The notes under the pieces: model-generated | Seen by the model: only the letters and a program-made list of their open reading frames with translations | Told to the model about the DNA's origin: nothing | Database searches by the model: none | From: Fidelibacterota bacterium | GTDB taxonomy: Bacteria; Fidelibacterota; Marinisomatia; Marinisomatales; UBA1611 | Assembly: GCA_016784605.1 (NCBI GenBank) | Contig: JADHUI010000002.1 | Location: forward strand, 59,850-123,849 | Direction: 5' to 3' | DNA: 64,000 nucleotides | Part shown: positions 1-9,916 of the stretch, piece after piece | How the letters are laid out: each line of letters begins with the position of its first letter | How positions within the stretch are numbered: position 1 is the first letter of the stretch | Position numbers and translations under genes: made by a program

Positions 1-2764
1 CTAATTGTTCTTCCTTTTTAACGATTCTCAATTCATCAATATAAATCACTCCGGATGTAGAAGGATTATTATTCCCCCTCGTGAGTTGGATGCTATCTAT
101 TCTTAATATTCCCTCTAATATTTGATTCCCTAACCATGACCCCACTGGATCCGAATCCAGATCCCACTCGATGAGCCTCCAGCCAATCCAATCGATTGTT
201 AACCATTCGCTTACTTCATGATATGAACCAGCCGTAGAGGGTAAATTGTCATCCAAGCAGAATCTAAATTTATTCTGACCACCATCCCCATAAATATAGG
301 CTTGAAGAATATAGGAGTTATCAAATTCAACATTTCTTGGTGACCCGCCAGATAAATATGCACGAATTAAATGATTCGGCGCATCAAGATCCCAAACATA
401 TGATAATCTAGCTGAAGATGAAGGTGATGTTGTGGGGATGGTCACTTCATTATTCGTATTAAAATTTGTCCCAGATAACACACCGACGGTTGATCCACTT
501 TCTGTTGGTTGCCACCAATTGGATGTAGAACTAAAATGATCAATAATTATATTTTCTGAATAATGAAAAGGCGAAACACCGATAGACGATGTAGATGGAG
601 AGTAAGCATTTCCTAAAGCATCTGTTAAACTGCTCGTTAAGAAAAGGTTGTAATTCTCGATTGGCGTGAATTCACCATTTATAGGCAATATGGCAATGGT
701 AGAATAATCATCAAATAATGCATGATTTAATTCAAAGTCAACTGGATTTCCGGATATAGTTTTTAGTGAAATGCCAGATTCAATGGTAGCGGGTTCAACC
801 CATTCATCAAACACCATAGAAATAATATTTTTATAATCCCAATTTTCTGTTGAGCCTGAAACTAAAAAATTGCCATCAATAATGACGGGTCCAAAAATAT
901 CTTCATCCGCGACGGTAAAAGTAATATCTAAGGGAGATAATTCTAATGGTCGACCATTTATATCTTGAGCAAATTGAGAAATTGTCATTGTATATTCCAT
1001 TCCAAAAGACAAGATTTCATTTAATTCAATTTCTAATATTTTATCATTGGGAGTCCAGGAAAATTCACCCATTTCAACTTGAGGTGACATAGAAATAGAT
1101 TGGTGAACTGCAGCAGTATCCATTGATTTAGAAAATGTTAATTGGATTGTTAAGTCATTAGGAATATTATTATCATTATGAGAAGGGAATGATGAAATTA
1201 ATTCAGGTGCAAAGGATGGAATTGGATCCGTAATAACTGAATTTGATTCTGGGGAAGGTTTCCAATACCGATTATACTGCTTTGCAAAATATGTATATTC
1301 GCCATTATAATTCTGAATTCCATCAAAAGAATCAGTAAATGAAAAAGGAGAATGATCAAATCCAATATAAATAATAGGATCTGTATTTATTGACAATGTT
1401 GAATCTTCAGATCTGTAAATTGAAAACCACGACCCAACTTCATCTGTTGGATTTACATTTATTTGATATTGTAATGAATCTATTTTCTCAATGACAAGGT
1501 TTGGAGGATTTGGTGTTGTACTTTGGGTATTTTCAGTTTCTTTAATGACTGATTTCGAAGAGAAGAATGAATTTTTGGCTTCATCCCAATAATCTCTATA
1601 ACTCCAAGACCCATAACTGAAAAATTGAAAGCCACTCGTCCAATTAACCCCGCGAATAGCATTAATAATGCTATTATGATTGGACCAAACATTATAATCA
1701 TCCAAAATATATGAACCGGGTCCAACGGTAAATAAACGACCCTGATTAAGGCCAGGTTGAATGTATGAATGCCAGCAATCTGGACAGTCATTTTCTAACA
1801 TTCCAGTAAAGCCTGAAGCATTTGTCCAATGATAATGCATTGGCGTTAATTGATCAACATAACCTTCATTAAACCATAAAGCACCATCTTGGTATACAGT
1901 CCCATATCCTTGCCAACCGGACCAATTATATTTACCTAATACAGCAGTCGAGAGTCTTACAAATGGTTTAACAGTCTGAATGGAGTCATGTAATGATTGT
2001 ACAAATGTTGTTACACTTGAACGCCACCAATCTTCCCAGGATGAGAAACCATTAGGAACACCACTTGAATAGGGATGACTAGCGTCATATAGATATCTGC
2101 CTGTTCTTTGATGAATTGCATTTAACTCTTCATCGGAAATTATTCCATCCATTCTTTTTAATTCATCTTCTTGTGATGGTTGATTTTGATTATTGAGTCC
2201 ATTTGAATGTTCATTCCACCTAACATAATCCAAGTGTAAACCATCTATGTCATATCGATTAACAATATCCATAGCAACATTTATGGTATATTCTCGTACT
2301 GCAGGAAGTCCGGGAGATAACGCTCGGTAGCTAGTCATTGGATTTCCATTTTGATCTCTACAAATCCATTCCGGGTGTTCTGCAGATGGAGACCCAGGGT
2401 AGGTGCTTGAACATTGAAATGTATTAAACCACGCATGAAGCTCTAATCCACGTTCATGAGCTTGCTCGATTGCGTATGCTAATGGATCATAACCTGGATT
2501 TGCATATCCTGAATAATATCCCCAAGGTTCAAATGGAGAATCATAATAGGCTGTTCCTCCTTGTCGAATTTGAAACAGTACAGCATTCATATTTGCAGAA
2601 ACATGATCATCTAGAATGTTTCTAATACGAGATTTCCCTTCTTCCGGTGTATCAGAAGAAGATATATGCTCCCAAGTAATAACCCATGTTGCTCGAAATT
2701 CTTCAGAAATTATTTGCCCAAATGTAAAGCTACAGAATGTTAAAAATATAAATAGTCTTTTCAT
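1..2764 (-). CDS. Secreted GHL10 (DUF187) glycoside hydrolase-like protein, 3' end outside window
   Basis: I translated this frame from the ATG at 2764; it stays open to the window edge (about 921 residues), so the C-terminus is missing. The N-terminus is a Sec signal peptide (MKRLFIFLTFCSFTFG) followed directly by the family's opening FRATWVIT block. Further GHL10/DUF187 hallmarks follow: NAVLFQIRQGGTAYY, GLELHAWFN, an HPEW block, YDIDGLHLDYVR and a YVDQLTPMHYHW segment. These belong to the TIM-barrel family proposed to cleave glycans or peptidoglycan. The barrel fills roughly residues 20-420; beta-rich Fn3/Ig-like modules follow, and a carbohydrate-binding-like beta-sandwich lies near residues 820-920. 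The family assignment is strong; the exact substrate is not known. The gene is divergent from the esterase at 2859, with a 94-bp gap that must hold both promoters. A T9SS sorting domain probably lies beyond the edge, but that is not visible. Confidence 0.85.
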   Translation of the reverse strand, partial: MKRLFIFLTFCSFTFGQIISEEFRATWVITWEHISSSDTPEEGKSRIRNILDDHVSANMNAVLFQIRQGGTAYYDSPFEPWGYYSGYANPGYDPLAYAIEQAHERGLELHAWFNTFQCSSTYPGSPSAEHPEWICRDQNGNPMTSYRALSPGLPAVREYTINVAMDIVNRYDIDGLHLDYVRWNEHSNGLNNQNQPSQEDELKRMDGIISDEELNAIHQRTGRYLYDASHPYSSGVPNGFSSWEDWWRSSVTTFVQSLHDSIQTVKPFVRLSTAVLGKYNWSGWQGYGTVYQDGALWFNEGYVDQLTPMHYHWTNASGFTGMLENDCPDCWHSYIQPGLNQGRLFTVGPGSYILDDYNVWSNHNSIINAIRGVNWTSGFQFFSYGSWSYRDYWDEAKNSFFSSKSVIKETENTQSTTPNPPNLVIEKIDSLQYQINVNPTDEVGSWFSIYRSEDSTLSINTDPIIYIGFDHSPFSFTDSFDGIQNYNGEYTYFAKQYNRYWKPSPESNSVITDPIPSFAPELISSFPSHNDNNIPNDLTIQLTFSKSMDTAAVHQSISMSPQVEMGEFSWTPNDKILEIELNEILSFGMEYTMTISQFAQDINGRPLELSPLDITFTVADEDIFGPVIIDGNFLVSGSTENWDYKNIISMVFDEWVEPATIESGISLKTISGNPVDFELNHALFDDYSTIAILPINGEFTPIENYNLFLTSSLTDALGNAYSPSTSSIGVSPFHYSENIIIDHFSSTSNWWQPTESGSTVGVLSGTNFNTNNEVTIPTTSPSSSARLSYVWDLDAPNHLIRAYLSGGSPRNVEFDNSYILQAYIYGDGGQNKFRFCLDDNLPSTAGSYHEVSEWLTIDWIGWRLIEWDLDSDPVGSWLGNQILEGILRIDSIQLTRGNNNPSTSGVIYIDELRIVKKEEQL

Positions 2765-2858
2765 AAAATGATCCAATCGATGTTTGAGAGATAATTCAAT
2801 TTTACAGCTATAATATTATTGGTTCAACTTTAGTAATTTATATGATGGAAAACATATC

Positions 2859-3662
2859 ATGAAAAAGAATAGAATTTTATTGACAGCAGTTTTCATTATT
2901 TTGTCCCTCAATGTTATTTATTGTGCATCTTCTGACACAATTTTTGTATATAGCCCATCCATGGAAAAGGACATTCCTACAATCGTTATTATACCCGAAA
3001 AATATGAATCAACCCCATCTAAATTAAATGCTGTTTTTCTGCTTCATGGTTATGGTGGCGATTACTTGAATTGGTCTAATCATACAGATCTAGAAGAAAG
3101 AGCAGATCGTTTCTCTATGATACTCATTTGTCCGGATGGAAGCCCGAATAGTTGGTATATGGATAGTCCGATTGATTCATCCAGCCAATATGAAACATTC
3201 ATGATTCAAACTTTAATTCCAAGGCTAAAAGAGAAATATCGTATAAATCAAATAGGAATTACAGGATTAAGCATGGGTGGACATGGGTCACTTTATTTAG
3301 CCATGAGACATCCAGAAGTATTTACCGCTGTCTCTAGTATGAGTGGTGGGGTAGATTTAACGTATTCAACAGTGAAGTGGGAAATTGCATCCAAAATTGG
3401 TTCATTTGAATTATACCCTGAACGATGGGAAAATCATTCAATTGTATATATGGTGGACTTAATTCAAGCTGGATTTATGCCTATTTTGATTGATTGCGGT
3501 TATGAAGATTTCTTTATTGATATAAATAGAGCATTGCATAATCGATTAATAGAGCGAAATATTCCGCACACATACATTGAAAAACCCGGTGGTCATAGTT
3601 GGGTTTATTGGGTGACTGCTTTAGACGAACATTTGTTGTTTTTTCAAAATCGTTTCGAGTAA
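2859..3662 (+). CDS. Secreted alpha/beta-hydrolase esterase (esterase D / feruloyl-esterase-like)
   Basis: A 267-aa protein with an N-terminal signal peptide (MKKNRILLTAVFIILSL) and an alpha/beta-hydrolase fold of the PF00756 esterase type. The oxyanion-side motif HGYGGDYLNW lies near residue 65, the nucleophile elbow GLSMGGHG near 140, the acidic region DCGYEDFF near 210 and the catalytic His in GGHSWVYW near 248. Family members hydrolyse ester-linked acyl groups on sugars or small esters. It is the first gene of the rightward cell-wall operon, 25 bp before the NagZ-like gene, so a role in removing O-acyl groups from sugars or glycans before hydrolysis is plausible but inferred. The fold is certain; the substrate is unknown. 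Confidence 0.8.
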   Translation: MKKNRILLTAVFIILSLNVIYCASSDTIFVYSPSMEKDIPTIVIIPEKYESTPSKLNAVFLLHGYGGDYLNWSNHTDLEERADRFSMILICPDGSPNSWYMDSPIDSSSQYETFMIQTLIPRLKEKYRINQIGITGLSMGGHGSLYLAMRHPEVFTAVSSMSGGVDLTYSTVKWEIASKIGSFELYPERWENHSIVYMVDLIQAGFMPILIDCGYEDFFIDINRALHNRLIERNIPHTYIEKPGGHSWVYWVTALDEHLLFFQNRFE

Positions 3663-3687
3663 TATTTATGTTATATCTTTAACTTTA

Positions 3688-6645
3688 GTGCTTACAAAAA
3701 TGAGAAATATATCATTCATGAATAAACCAATTATTTTATCTTTTTTACTCTCCATAGGACTTATGTTGAATGGGTGCGGTGGAACAATTCCACAACAACC
3801 GATTTCTTCTGATTTGGCTTGGGCAGAAGAAACATTATCCATGCTTTCTTTACGAGAAAAAATTGCCCAAATGATGATTTATCATATGAATATGCGGTTC
3901 AAAGATGTTTCAGAATCAAAGTGGGACGAAATTCAATCACTCATAAAATCGGATGGTATAGGTGGCATTCATTTATGGTACGGCGATGGAAGTAGCTCTG
4001 CGGTAATAATGAATGAAATGCAACAGCAATCCAAAGTACCCATTATTTTTGATGCAGATATAGAATATGGGCTTAATCAAAGATTTTCATCTGGAACAGA
4101 CTTTCCACCTTTAATGGCCATTGCTGCCACCGGGAATCCTGAAAATGCGTATGCTGTAGGAGCGATTGTTGCGAACGAAGCTCGTTCAGTGGGCATTCAT
4201 TGGAATTTATCACCTGTAATGGATGTGAATAATAATCCTGACAATCCAATTATAAATGTAAGATCATTTGGAGAAGATCCGGATTTGGTAAGTACCTTTG
4301 GAGTGTCTTATATGAAAGGGTTACAAGATAATGGTATGTTAGCTACCGCGAAACATTTCCCCGGCCATGGCGATACAGAAACAGATTCTCATTCATCTCT
4401 CGCCATGATTCCAAGCGATTCTGCAAGACTTTGGTCCGTTGAAATCCCACCATTCCAAACGATGGCCGACGAAGGCGTGGATGCTATTATGGTTGCTCAT
4501 GTTCATGCGCCAGATTATCAAATGGGTGCTGAAGATCCAGCCACATTATCTTCCTTCTGGATTCAAGACGTTTTACAGAATCGTATAGGATTTAAAGGAA
4601 CTGTAATTACCGATGCTATGGCCATGGGGGGAATTGTAAAAAATTATTCCAGGTCTTATGCCTTGATTAAAACAATTCAAGCAGGTAGTGATGTTATTAT
4701 TCAAAATTACGATTTAAAAGGTGCCGTAGATGTTGTGGAAAGAGCGGTCATTAACGGAGATATTTCGATAGAAAGCATAAATCAATCTGCATTAAAAATG
4801 CTAAAAATGAAGGAGAAAGTGGGGCTCCATAAACAATCAACTATCAATCTTCGACACACGAGAAATATATTAGCTGATAAAGAACATAAATCAACTGCGC
4901 GTAGAATCGCATCCGAAGCAATTACATGTGTAAAATTGGAAAAAGATTTATTACCCCTTTCAGCAACACAAACGGATACATTGTATGTAATTGATTTATA
5001 TGATTCTAAGAATAATCATAGCCAATCTAAGATTACAAAAGCATTAAAATCAGAAGGAATTGTGCTTCATTCATCTCAAGTTGATGAATCAGATTCCAAA
5101 CAATCGTTAGAATTAATTGTAAGCCATATCCCTAGAAATGCTCGAGTATTGATAAATGCATTTGCTGTACCAAAGGCCTGGAAAAATCGAATATTTCTTC
5201 CTGATAATGAAACAGAATTTGTAAATCTGCTAATAGAAAAAACAAATCGAATCATTCTAGCGAGTATGGGCACACCGTATCTCATTCAAGAATTTCCAAA
5301 AGTATCTGTAAACCTATGTGGCTATAAAGGGAATAGTGCCATGACTTCTGCAATGGCAAATGCATTATTAGGAAAAACGGATATAGGAGGAATTCTTCCT
5401 GTGTCAATTCCAGGTATTGCAGATAGAGGTCATGGAATTCAAATTGAACGTAATTATCAAAAAAAGAATGGTAAATCATATAGTAAAGGTGATGAAATTG
5501 TTCAAATTATGCCTTCCGAAATAAATGTAACAAATGATTTAGTTATTTCGCTTATGAATGATGCTGTGAAAGATTCCGCTTGGCCTGGCGGTGTCATTTT
5601 GGGTGCAAAAGATGGAAAAATCTTTTTGAAGGAAGGAGTTGGGTTTCATACATATGCACAGGAAAAGCCAACACAATCCAGTGATATTTTTGATTTAGCT
5701 TCCATAACAAAAGTCATATCTACCACTTCAGCCATTATGAAATTAGTGGATATGAAAAAGATATCATTAGATGATTATGTTGTAAAACATTTACCAGCCT
5801 TCAAAGGGGAACAATCTGACTATTTTGAACAAAAAATACAGACAACTATACGACATTTATTAACGCATACAGCTGGGCTTCCTCCGTTTAAACACTATGA
5901 CAAAATGGATACAAGTGTGGATGCTCGATTAGACAGTGTTTTTAATACAGAACCCATTTATGCTTTAGAAGATCGTACCCAATATTCTGATGTTGGTTTA
6001 ATGACTCTTGGGAAATTAGTAGAAGCCGCCAGTGGTCATTCCTTAGATTATTTTGTGGATTCTCTTATTTTTCAACCACTCGGCATGACGTCCACTTTTT
6101 ATAATCCATCGAAAGAAAAATTGCATCGCATTGTTCCCACTGAAATCAATCCAAACGATAGACTTATTCATGGCATTGTGCATGATGAAAATGCGTATAG
6201 CATTGGGGGTGTCGCTGGGCACGCAGGTCTATTTTCTACCGCACGAGATTTAGCGCGATTCTCCCAAATGATGCTCAATGGTGGTATCTATGGTTGGAAA
6301 CGAATTTTTAGAACAGAAACTGTCAATATGTTCACAAAACGAGCAAATGTGATTGAAGGAAGTTCTAGGTGTTTAGGATGGGATAGCCCTGATGGCGAAG
6401 CGTCTGGAGGTGTGTATTTGAGCGATTCAAGTTTTGGACATACAGGATTTACCGGAACATCGTTGTGGATAGATCCAGAAAATGATATAATAGTTATATT
6501 ACTTACGAATGCGGTTCACCCAAATCGAAAGAGTAAAAGTCCAAAATATTATGAATGGCGTCAACGTATTCATTCAGCCGTCTATGAATCACTTGGATTC
6601 ACAGAAAAAAATCCTAACCTAAAATGGAAGTCACGATGGGAATAA
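3688..6645 (+). CDS. GH3 beta-N-acetylhexosaminidase (NagZ-like) fused to class C beta-lactamase-like serine hydrolase, lipoprotein
   Basis: A two-domain lipoprotein of about 985 residues. Residues about 45-400 form a GH3 NagZ-type domain with the loop KHFPGHGDTETDSH that carries the general acid/base His, and the nucleophile Asp in VITDAMAMGG. A middle GH3 C-terminal-like domain follows. Residues about 620-980 form a penicillin-binding/class C beta-lactamase fold with SITK (SxxK), YSD and HTG motifs. The lipobox LNGC shows it is an envelope lipoprotein. NagZ removes GlcNAc from muropeptides; the serine hydrolase half could act on D-Ala-containing peptides or esters. The fusion is known in Bacteroidota. 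The start is uncertain: GTG at 3688, ATG at 3700 or ATG at 3718; the last gives the most compact lipoprotein signal. It overlaps the next gene. Confidence 0.88.
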   Translation: MLTKMRNISFMNKPIILSFLLSIGLMLNGCGGTIPQQPISSDLAWAEETLSMLSLREKIAQMMIYHMNMRFKDVSESKWDEIQSLIKSDGIGGIHLWYGDGSSSAVIMNEMQQQSKVPIIFDADIEYGLNQRFSSGTDFPPLMAIAATGNPENAYAVGAIVANEARSVGIHWNLSPVMDVNNNPDNPIINVRSFGEDPDLVSTFGVSYMKGLQDNGMLATAKHFPGHGDTETDSHSSLAMIPSDSARLWSVEIPPFQTMADEGVDAIMVAHVHAPDYQMGAEDPATLSSFWIQDVLQNRIGFKGTVITDAMAMGGIVKNYSRSYALIKTIQAGSDVIIQNYDLKGAVDVVERAVINGDISIESINQSALKMLKMKEKVGLHKQSTINLRHTRNILADKEHKSTARRIASEAITCVKLEKDLLPLSATQTDTLYVIDLYDSKNNHSQSKITKALKSEGIVLHSSQVDESDSKQSLELIVSHIPRNARVLINAFAVPKAWKNRIFLPDNETEFVNLLIEKTNRIILASMGTPYLIQEFPKVSVNLCGYKGNSAMTSAMANALLGKTDIGGILPVSIPGIADRGHGIQIERNYQKKNGKSYSKGDEIVQIMPSEINVTNDLVISLMNDAVKDSAWPGGVILGAKDGKIFLKEGVGFHTYAQEKPTQSSDIFDLASITKVISTTSAIMKLVDMKKISLDDYVVKHLPAFKGEQSDYFEQKIQTTIRHLLTHTAGLPPFKHYDKMDTSVDARLDSVFNTEPIYALEDRTQYSDVGLMTLGKLVEAASGHSLDYFVDSLIFQPLGMTSTFYNPSKEKLHRIVPTEINPNDRLIHGIVHDENAYSIGGVAGHAGLFSTARDLARFSQMMLNGGIYGWKRIFRTETVNMFTKRANVIEGSSRCLGWDSPDGEASGGVYLSDSSFGHTGFTGTSLWIDPENDIIVILLTNAVHPNRKSKSPKYYEWRQRIHSAVYESLGFTEKNPNLKWKSRWE

Positions 6646-7454
6646 AATATATCTTATTTTCTGCCATACTATTTATGGTTGCTTGTTCCACAAATCAAGA
6701 TTGGCTGAATTCACTCCCAAAACCTTGGACATTGTCACAGGAAGAAGTGTCAGGCATATTGCCGAAATTTCATAAACATTATCCGGATTTTCATCAACGG
6801 ATAAAAGCCATTAATCTATGGAGAGTGGGCACACCTTATAGTATTTTCAAACTGGGTGAAGAAATTGAACCGGACCCGGATCCCATCATACGGATTGATA
6901 CATCCGACTGTACAGTTCATGTGTTAACAACTCTTGCATTTACTATGAGCCAAAATTGGGAAGAGTCGAAAGAGAATATGATTCATTTGCATTATAAAGA
7001 TCACAAACCTTCGTATAAAACGCGATGGCATTACACATCGGATAGGCTCATGAACCATCCCCTCACTGTGGATATTACTAGAACTTTGGTTTCCGAAGAT
7101 GAAATTGCTTCCGTTCATATTACACTTAATCAAAAAGAAAATGGGTCAGAGTTTCTCAAATTAGATTGGAAGGATGAACGGGATGTTTATTATATACCCA
7201 GCGATAAAATAACGCCTGAATTATTACAATCTATTCCAGAGGTAGCTGGTGTTGCTTTTGTTCGAAAAAAATATTTCAAAATGGGAATCGTCCTTGCGCA
7301 TGAAGGATATCTCATTGACCATACTCGCGTCATTCATGCTTCATCCGATGCAGGTGAAACAGTAAATATGGATTTTATGGAATATTATTTTAGACAGGAT
7401 GGTCCTTTATTTGATGGTATTATGATTTCTAAATTTGTAGAGCCAAATGATTAA
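6636..7454 (+). CDS. DUF1460 N-acetylmuramoyl-L-alanine amidase-like lipoprotein
   Basis: About 272 residues with a lipoprotein signal (MGIKYILFSAILFMVACS). It matches the DUF1460 / N-acetylmuramoyl-L-alanine amidase-like family (PF07313), a permuted NlpC/P60-type fold. The candidate catalytic Cys is in DTSDCTVH (near residue 90) and the His in ILAHEGYLIDH or RVIHASS (near 225-238), in the usual order. The family cleaves muropeptides in the periplasm. I chose ATG 6636 over ATG 6624 because a GGAAG lies at suitable spacing before it and the shorter N-terminus is a clean lipoprotein signal. The start overlaps the end of the NagZ-like gene and the stop overlaps anmK by 8 bp, so translational coupling is likely. 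Confidence 0.82.
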   Translation: MGIKYILFSAILFMVACSTNQDWLNSLPKPWTLSQEEVSGILPKFHKHYPDFHQRIKAINLWRVGTPYSIFKLGEEIEPDPDPIIRIDTSDCTVHVLTTLAFTMSQNWEESKENMIHLHYKDHKPSYKTRWHYTSDRLMNHPLTVDITRTLVSEDEIASVHITLNQKENGSEFLKLDWKDERDVYYIPSDKITPELLQSIPEVAGVAFVRKKYFKMGIVLAHEGYLIDHTRVIHASSDAGETVNMDFMEYYFRQDGPLFDGIMISKFVEPND

Positions 7455-8577
7455 GAATCTACTAGAAAAAGAAACGATAAAAACCATGGGCTTAATGATG
7501 GGCACTTCCATGGATGGGCTTGATATTTCAATAGTTGATATCAAACTATCTCAGGGGAAATTAAAGCCTGAAAATATTATATCTCATACAATTCCCATTC
7601 CCAAAGAATTAAAAAAACAAATTTCATTAGCTATTTCTGGAGATGAATCCTTATATAAACCATTAGACGAATCTTTGGGTCAATGGATGGCGGATGTGTG
7701 CCAAGATTTTGTGTCACAAAATAATGTGTCAGATATTGATTTAATTGGGAGTCATGGGCAAACAGTTTATCATGAAAGTGGTGTCAAAAGTGTTCAAGTT
7801 GGAAATCCACAATTGTTAGCAGATATGTTTAATGTACCTGTGATTAATGATTTCCGAGAGGCGGATATTAAAGCAGGAGGGACTGGAGCACCCTTAATTC
7901 CAAAAGTGGATGAATGGATGTTTCAGCAAGAAAATGAAGCTGTCATTATGTTGAATATAGGAGGCGTGGCGAATGTGACATTATTGCCACCGGAAGGTGA
8001 AGGACATATTCTTGGTTTTGACACGGGACCTGGAATGGCTTTACTCGATGTAACATATCGTTCTCATTTTATTGAAGGATTTGATATTGCTGGAAAACTG
8101 GCTAAAAAAGGTGTCATCGATAGGGAAATGGTCGAACGTTGGATGGACGATCCATATATACAGAAAAAGCCACCAAAATCGACGGGTCGTGACTATTTCG
8201 GTCACGCATGGATTAATGCACATCGTGAAGATTTAAATCTCCTATCGTTTGATGATCGCTTAGCAAATTTGGCTTATTTCGCAGCTAGAACCATTATTGA
8301 AGGGTGCAACTCATTTAACAAAAAATGGAATGTGAGTGAAATGGTTGTTTCGGGTGGCGGTAGCCATCATGAGCAAATATTATTTCATCTAAAACGATTA
8401 TTACGTCCAATTCAAATTAAGAAAACGGAAGAATATGGGATTTCTGTTGATGGAAAAGAAGCTGTTGGATTTGCATTACTAGCTGCCGCTTTTGTAAAGG
8501 ATATTCCAGGAAATATCCCAACGGTTACAGGAGCAAATGAAAGTGTCATCCTTGGTAAAATAGTAGAACCCATTTAA
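7447..8577 (+). CDS. anmK: Anhydro-N-acetylmuramic acid kinase
   Basis: A 376-aa cytosolic protein, the usual AnmK length. The ATP-binding start GLMMGTSMDGLDIS is near residue 16, HGQTVYH near 103, the sugar-site region VINDFREADIKAGGTGAPL near 130-150 (Asp and Arg conserved), GFDTGPGMALLD near 190 and VSGGGSHH near 300. It opens 1,6-anhydro-MurNAc and phosphorylates it to MurNAc-6-P, a central step of peptidoglycan recycling. It follows NagZ-like and amidase genes and precedes NagB homologues, so the pathway context agrees. A MurQ etherase, needed to convert MurNAc-6-P to GlcNAc-6-P, is not in the window. Confidence 0.95.
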   Translation: MIKNLLEKETIKTMGLMMGTSMDGLDISIVDIKLSQGKLKPENIISHTIPIPKELKKQISLAISGDESLYKPLDESLGQWMADVCQDFVSQNNVSDIDLIGSHGQTVYHESGVKSVQVGNPQLLADMFNVPVINDFREADIKAGGTGAPLIPKVDEWMFQQENEAVIMLNIGGVANVTLLPPEGEGHILGFDTGPGMALLDVTYRSHFIEGFDIAGKLAKKGVIDREMVERWMDDPYIQKKPPKSTGRDYFGHAWINAHREDLNLLSFDDRLANLAYFAARTIIEGCNSFNKKWNVSEMVVSGGGSHHEQILFHLKRLLRPIQIKKTEEYGISVDGKEAVGFALLAAAFVKDIPGNIPTVTGANESVILGKIVEPI

Positions 8578-9914
8578 TGACACATCCAGAATTATTATCT
8601 CCCGCGGGAAATCTAAATAAATTAAAGTATGCTTTTGCTTACGGGGCAGATGCCGTTTATGCTGGTGTGCCAAGATTTTCTTTACGTACTCGGGAAAATG
8701 AATTCAGGGAAGATTCTCTTATAGAAGGAATTAAATACGCTCATGATTTAGGGAAAAAAATCTATCTGACTCTGAATATATATGCCCATAATACAAAGGT
8801 GGATGGATTCATTCGAGAACTAGAAAAGGTGGCTGAATGGGAACCAGATGGTTTAATTATGGCCGATCCGGGTTTAATTCACCAAGCCATAAAACGAGTT
8901 CCTCAAATACCCGTTCACTTATCAACACAAGCTAACGCAACCAATTGGACTACAGTAGAATTTTGGAAAGATTTAGGTGTTGAACGGATTATCCTGTCTC
9001 GAGAATTACGACTTAAAGAAGTAGCAGAAATCCATAATAAAGTCCCAGATATTGAATTAGAATCATTTGTGCATGGCGCCATATGTATTGCCTATTCTGG
9101 ACGATGCCTTATTACAAATTACATGAATCATAGAGATGCAAACCAAGGTACATGCACCAATTCATGTAGGTGGAATTATGAGTTTGGAGAAGAACCTGAT
9201 TCACTACTTGAATTAGAATCTCAGCAACAATCTCTCACTATTGATGAAATATACCAAAGGCCTGATGGCGATTATTATGTTGAAGAAAAAGAGCGAAAAG
9301 GGAAAAAATATCCAATTGAAGAAGATGAAAGTGGTACGTATTTGTTTAATGCCAAAGATTTATGCGCGGTAGAATTACTTGACCAAATAAGAGATGCAGG
9401 TGTGTGCAGTTTTAAAATTGAAGGTCGAACAAAATCAGAATATTATGCTGCCATGTCAGCCCGATCATATAGAAAAGCCATTGATGATATTGTTGAGGGT
9501 AATCCATTTGATCCACAAGTTATGAAAGATTTATTGGCATTATCTAATCGTGGATATACCACTGGATTTTATACTCGAAATCCAAGAGAATTTGGAGAAA
9601 ATATTGAAGAAAATAGATCTCGCGAGAGACATAAAAAACCTGTCGGACTAGAATGTGAATATGATCAGGCTACAGGACTTCTATGGTTCGATATAAAAAA
9701 TAGACTTGATGAAGGGAATAAAGTTGAAATATTAACACCTAAAGGAGATCATGAGATTGATGTTTCTGAAGTAAGAAATACAAAAGGCCAAAAAGTAGAA
9801 TCTATCCATGGTGGCGCGGGGCGGGGTGCCTTTCCAATAGATTTTGATCCCGGTCCATTTGCCGTCATACGTCGAACCCTAAATAAACACGAACAAGATC
9901 AATTATTAAAATAA
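8577..9914 (+). CDS. trhP: Peptidase U32 family, TrhP (YegQ)-like tRNA U34 hydroxylation protein
   Basis: A 445-aa member of the U32 family. It has the opening ELLSPAGNLNKLKYAF, GADAVYAG, LSTQANATNW and the U32 signature around ESFVHGAICIAYSGRC. The cysteines of that block, plus the GTCTNSCRW motif near residue 195, are those proposed to bind an iron-sulfur cluster. KIEGRTKSEYYAA and a C-terminal beta-barrel follow. Overall it resembles E. coli YegQ/TrhP more than collagenase-type members. TrhP uses prephenate in 5-hydroxyuridine formation at tRNA position 34. Its first base is the last base of the anmK stop codon, so it is co-transcribed with cell-wall genes although its role looks unrelated. 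U32 subfamily boundaries are fuzzy; RlhA-type is the alternative. Confidence 0.85.
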   Translation: MTHPELLSPAGNLNKLKYAFAYGADAVYAGVPRFSLRTRENEFREDSLIEGIKYAHDLGKKIYLTLNIYAHNTKVDGFIRELEKVAEWEPDGLIMADPGLIHQAIKRVPQIPVHLSTQANATNWTTVEFWKDLGVERIILSRELRLKEVAEIHNKVPDIELESFVHGAICIAYSGRCLITNYMNHRDANQGTCTNSCRWNYEFGEEPDSLLELESQQQSLTIDEIYQRPDGDYYVEEKERKGKKYPIEEDESGTYLFNAKDLCAVELLDQIRDAGVCSFKIEGRTKSEYYAAMSARSYRKAIDDIVEGNPFDPQVMKDLLALSNRGYTTGFYTRNPREFGENIEENRSRERHKKPVGLECEYDQATGLLWFDIKNRLDEGNKVEILTPKGDHEIDVSEVRNTKGQKVESIHGGAGRGAFPIDFDPGPFAVIRRTLNKHEQDQLLK

Positions 9915-9916
9915 AA

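Noticed and set aside
5076..5479. Antisense ORFs inside the GH3 fusion gene and similar ORFs inside other large genes
   Set aside because: They lie wholly within well-supported genes, lack ribosome sites and have no family features.
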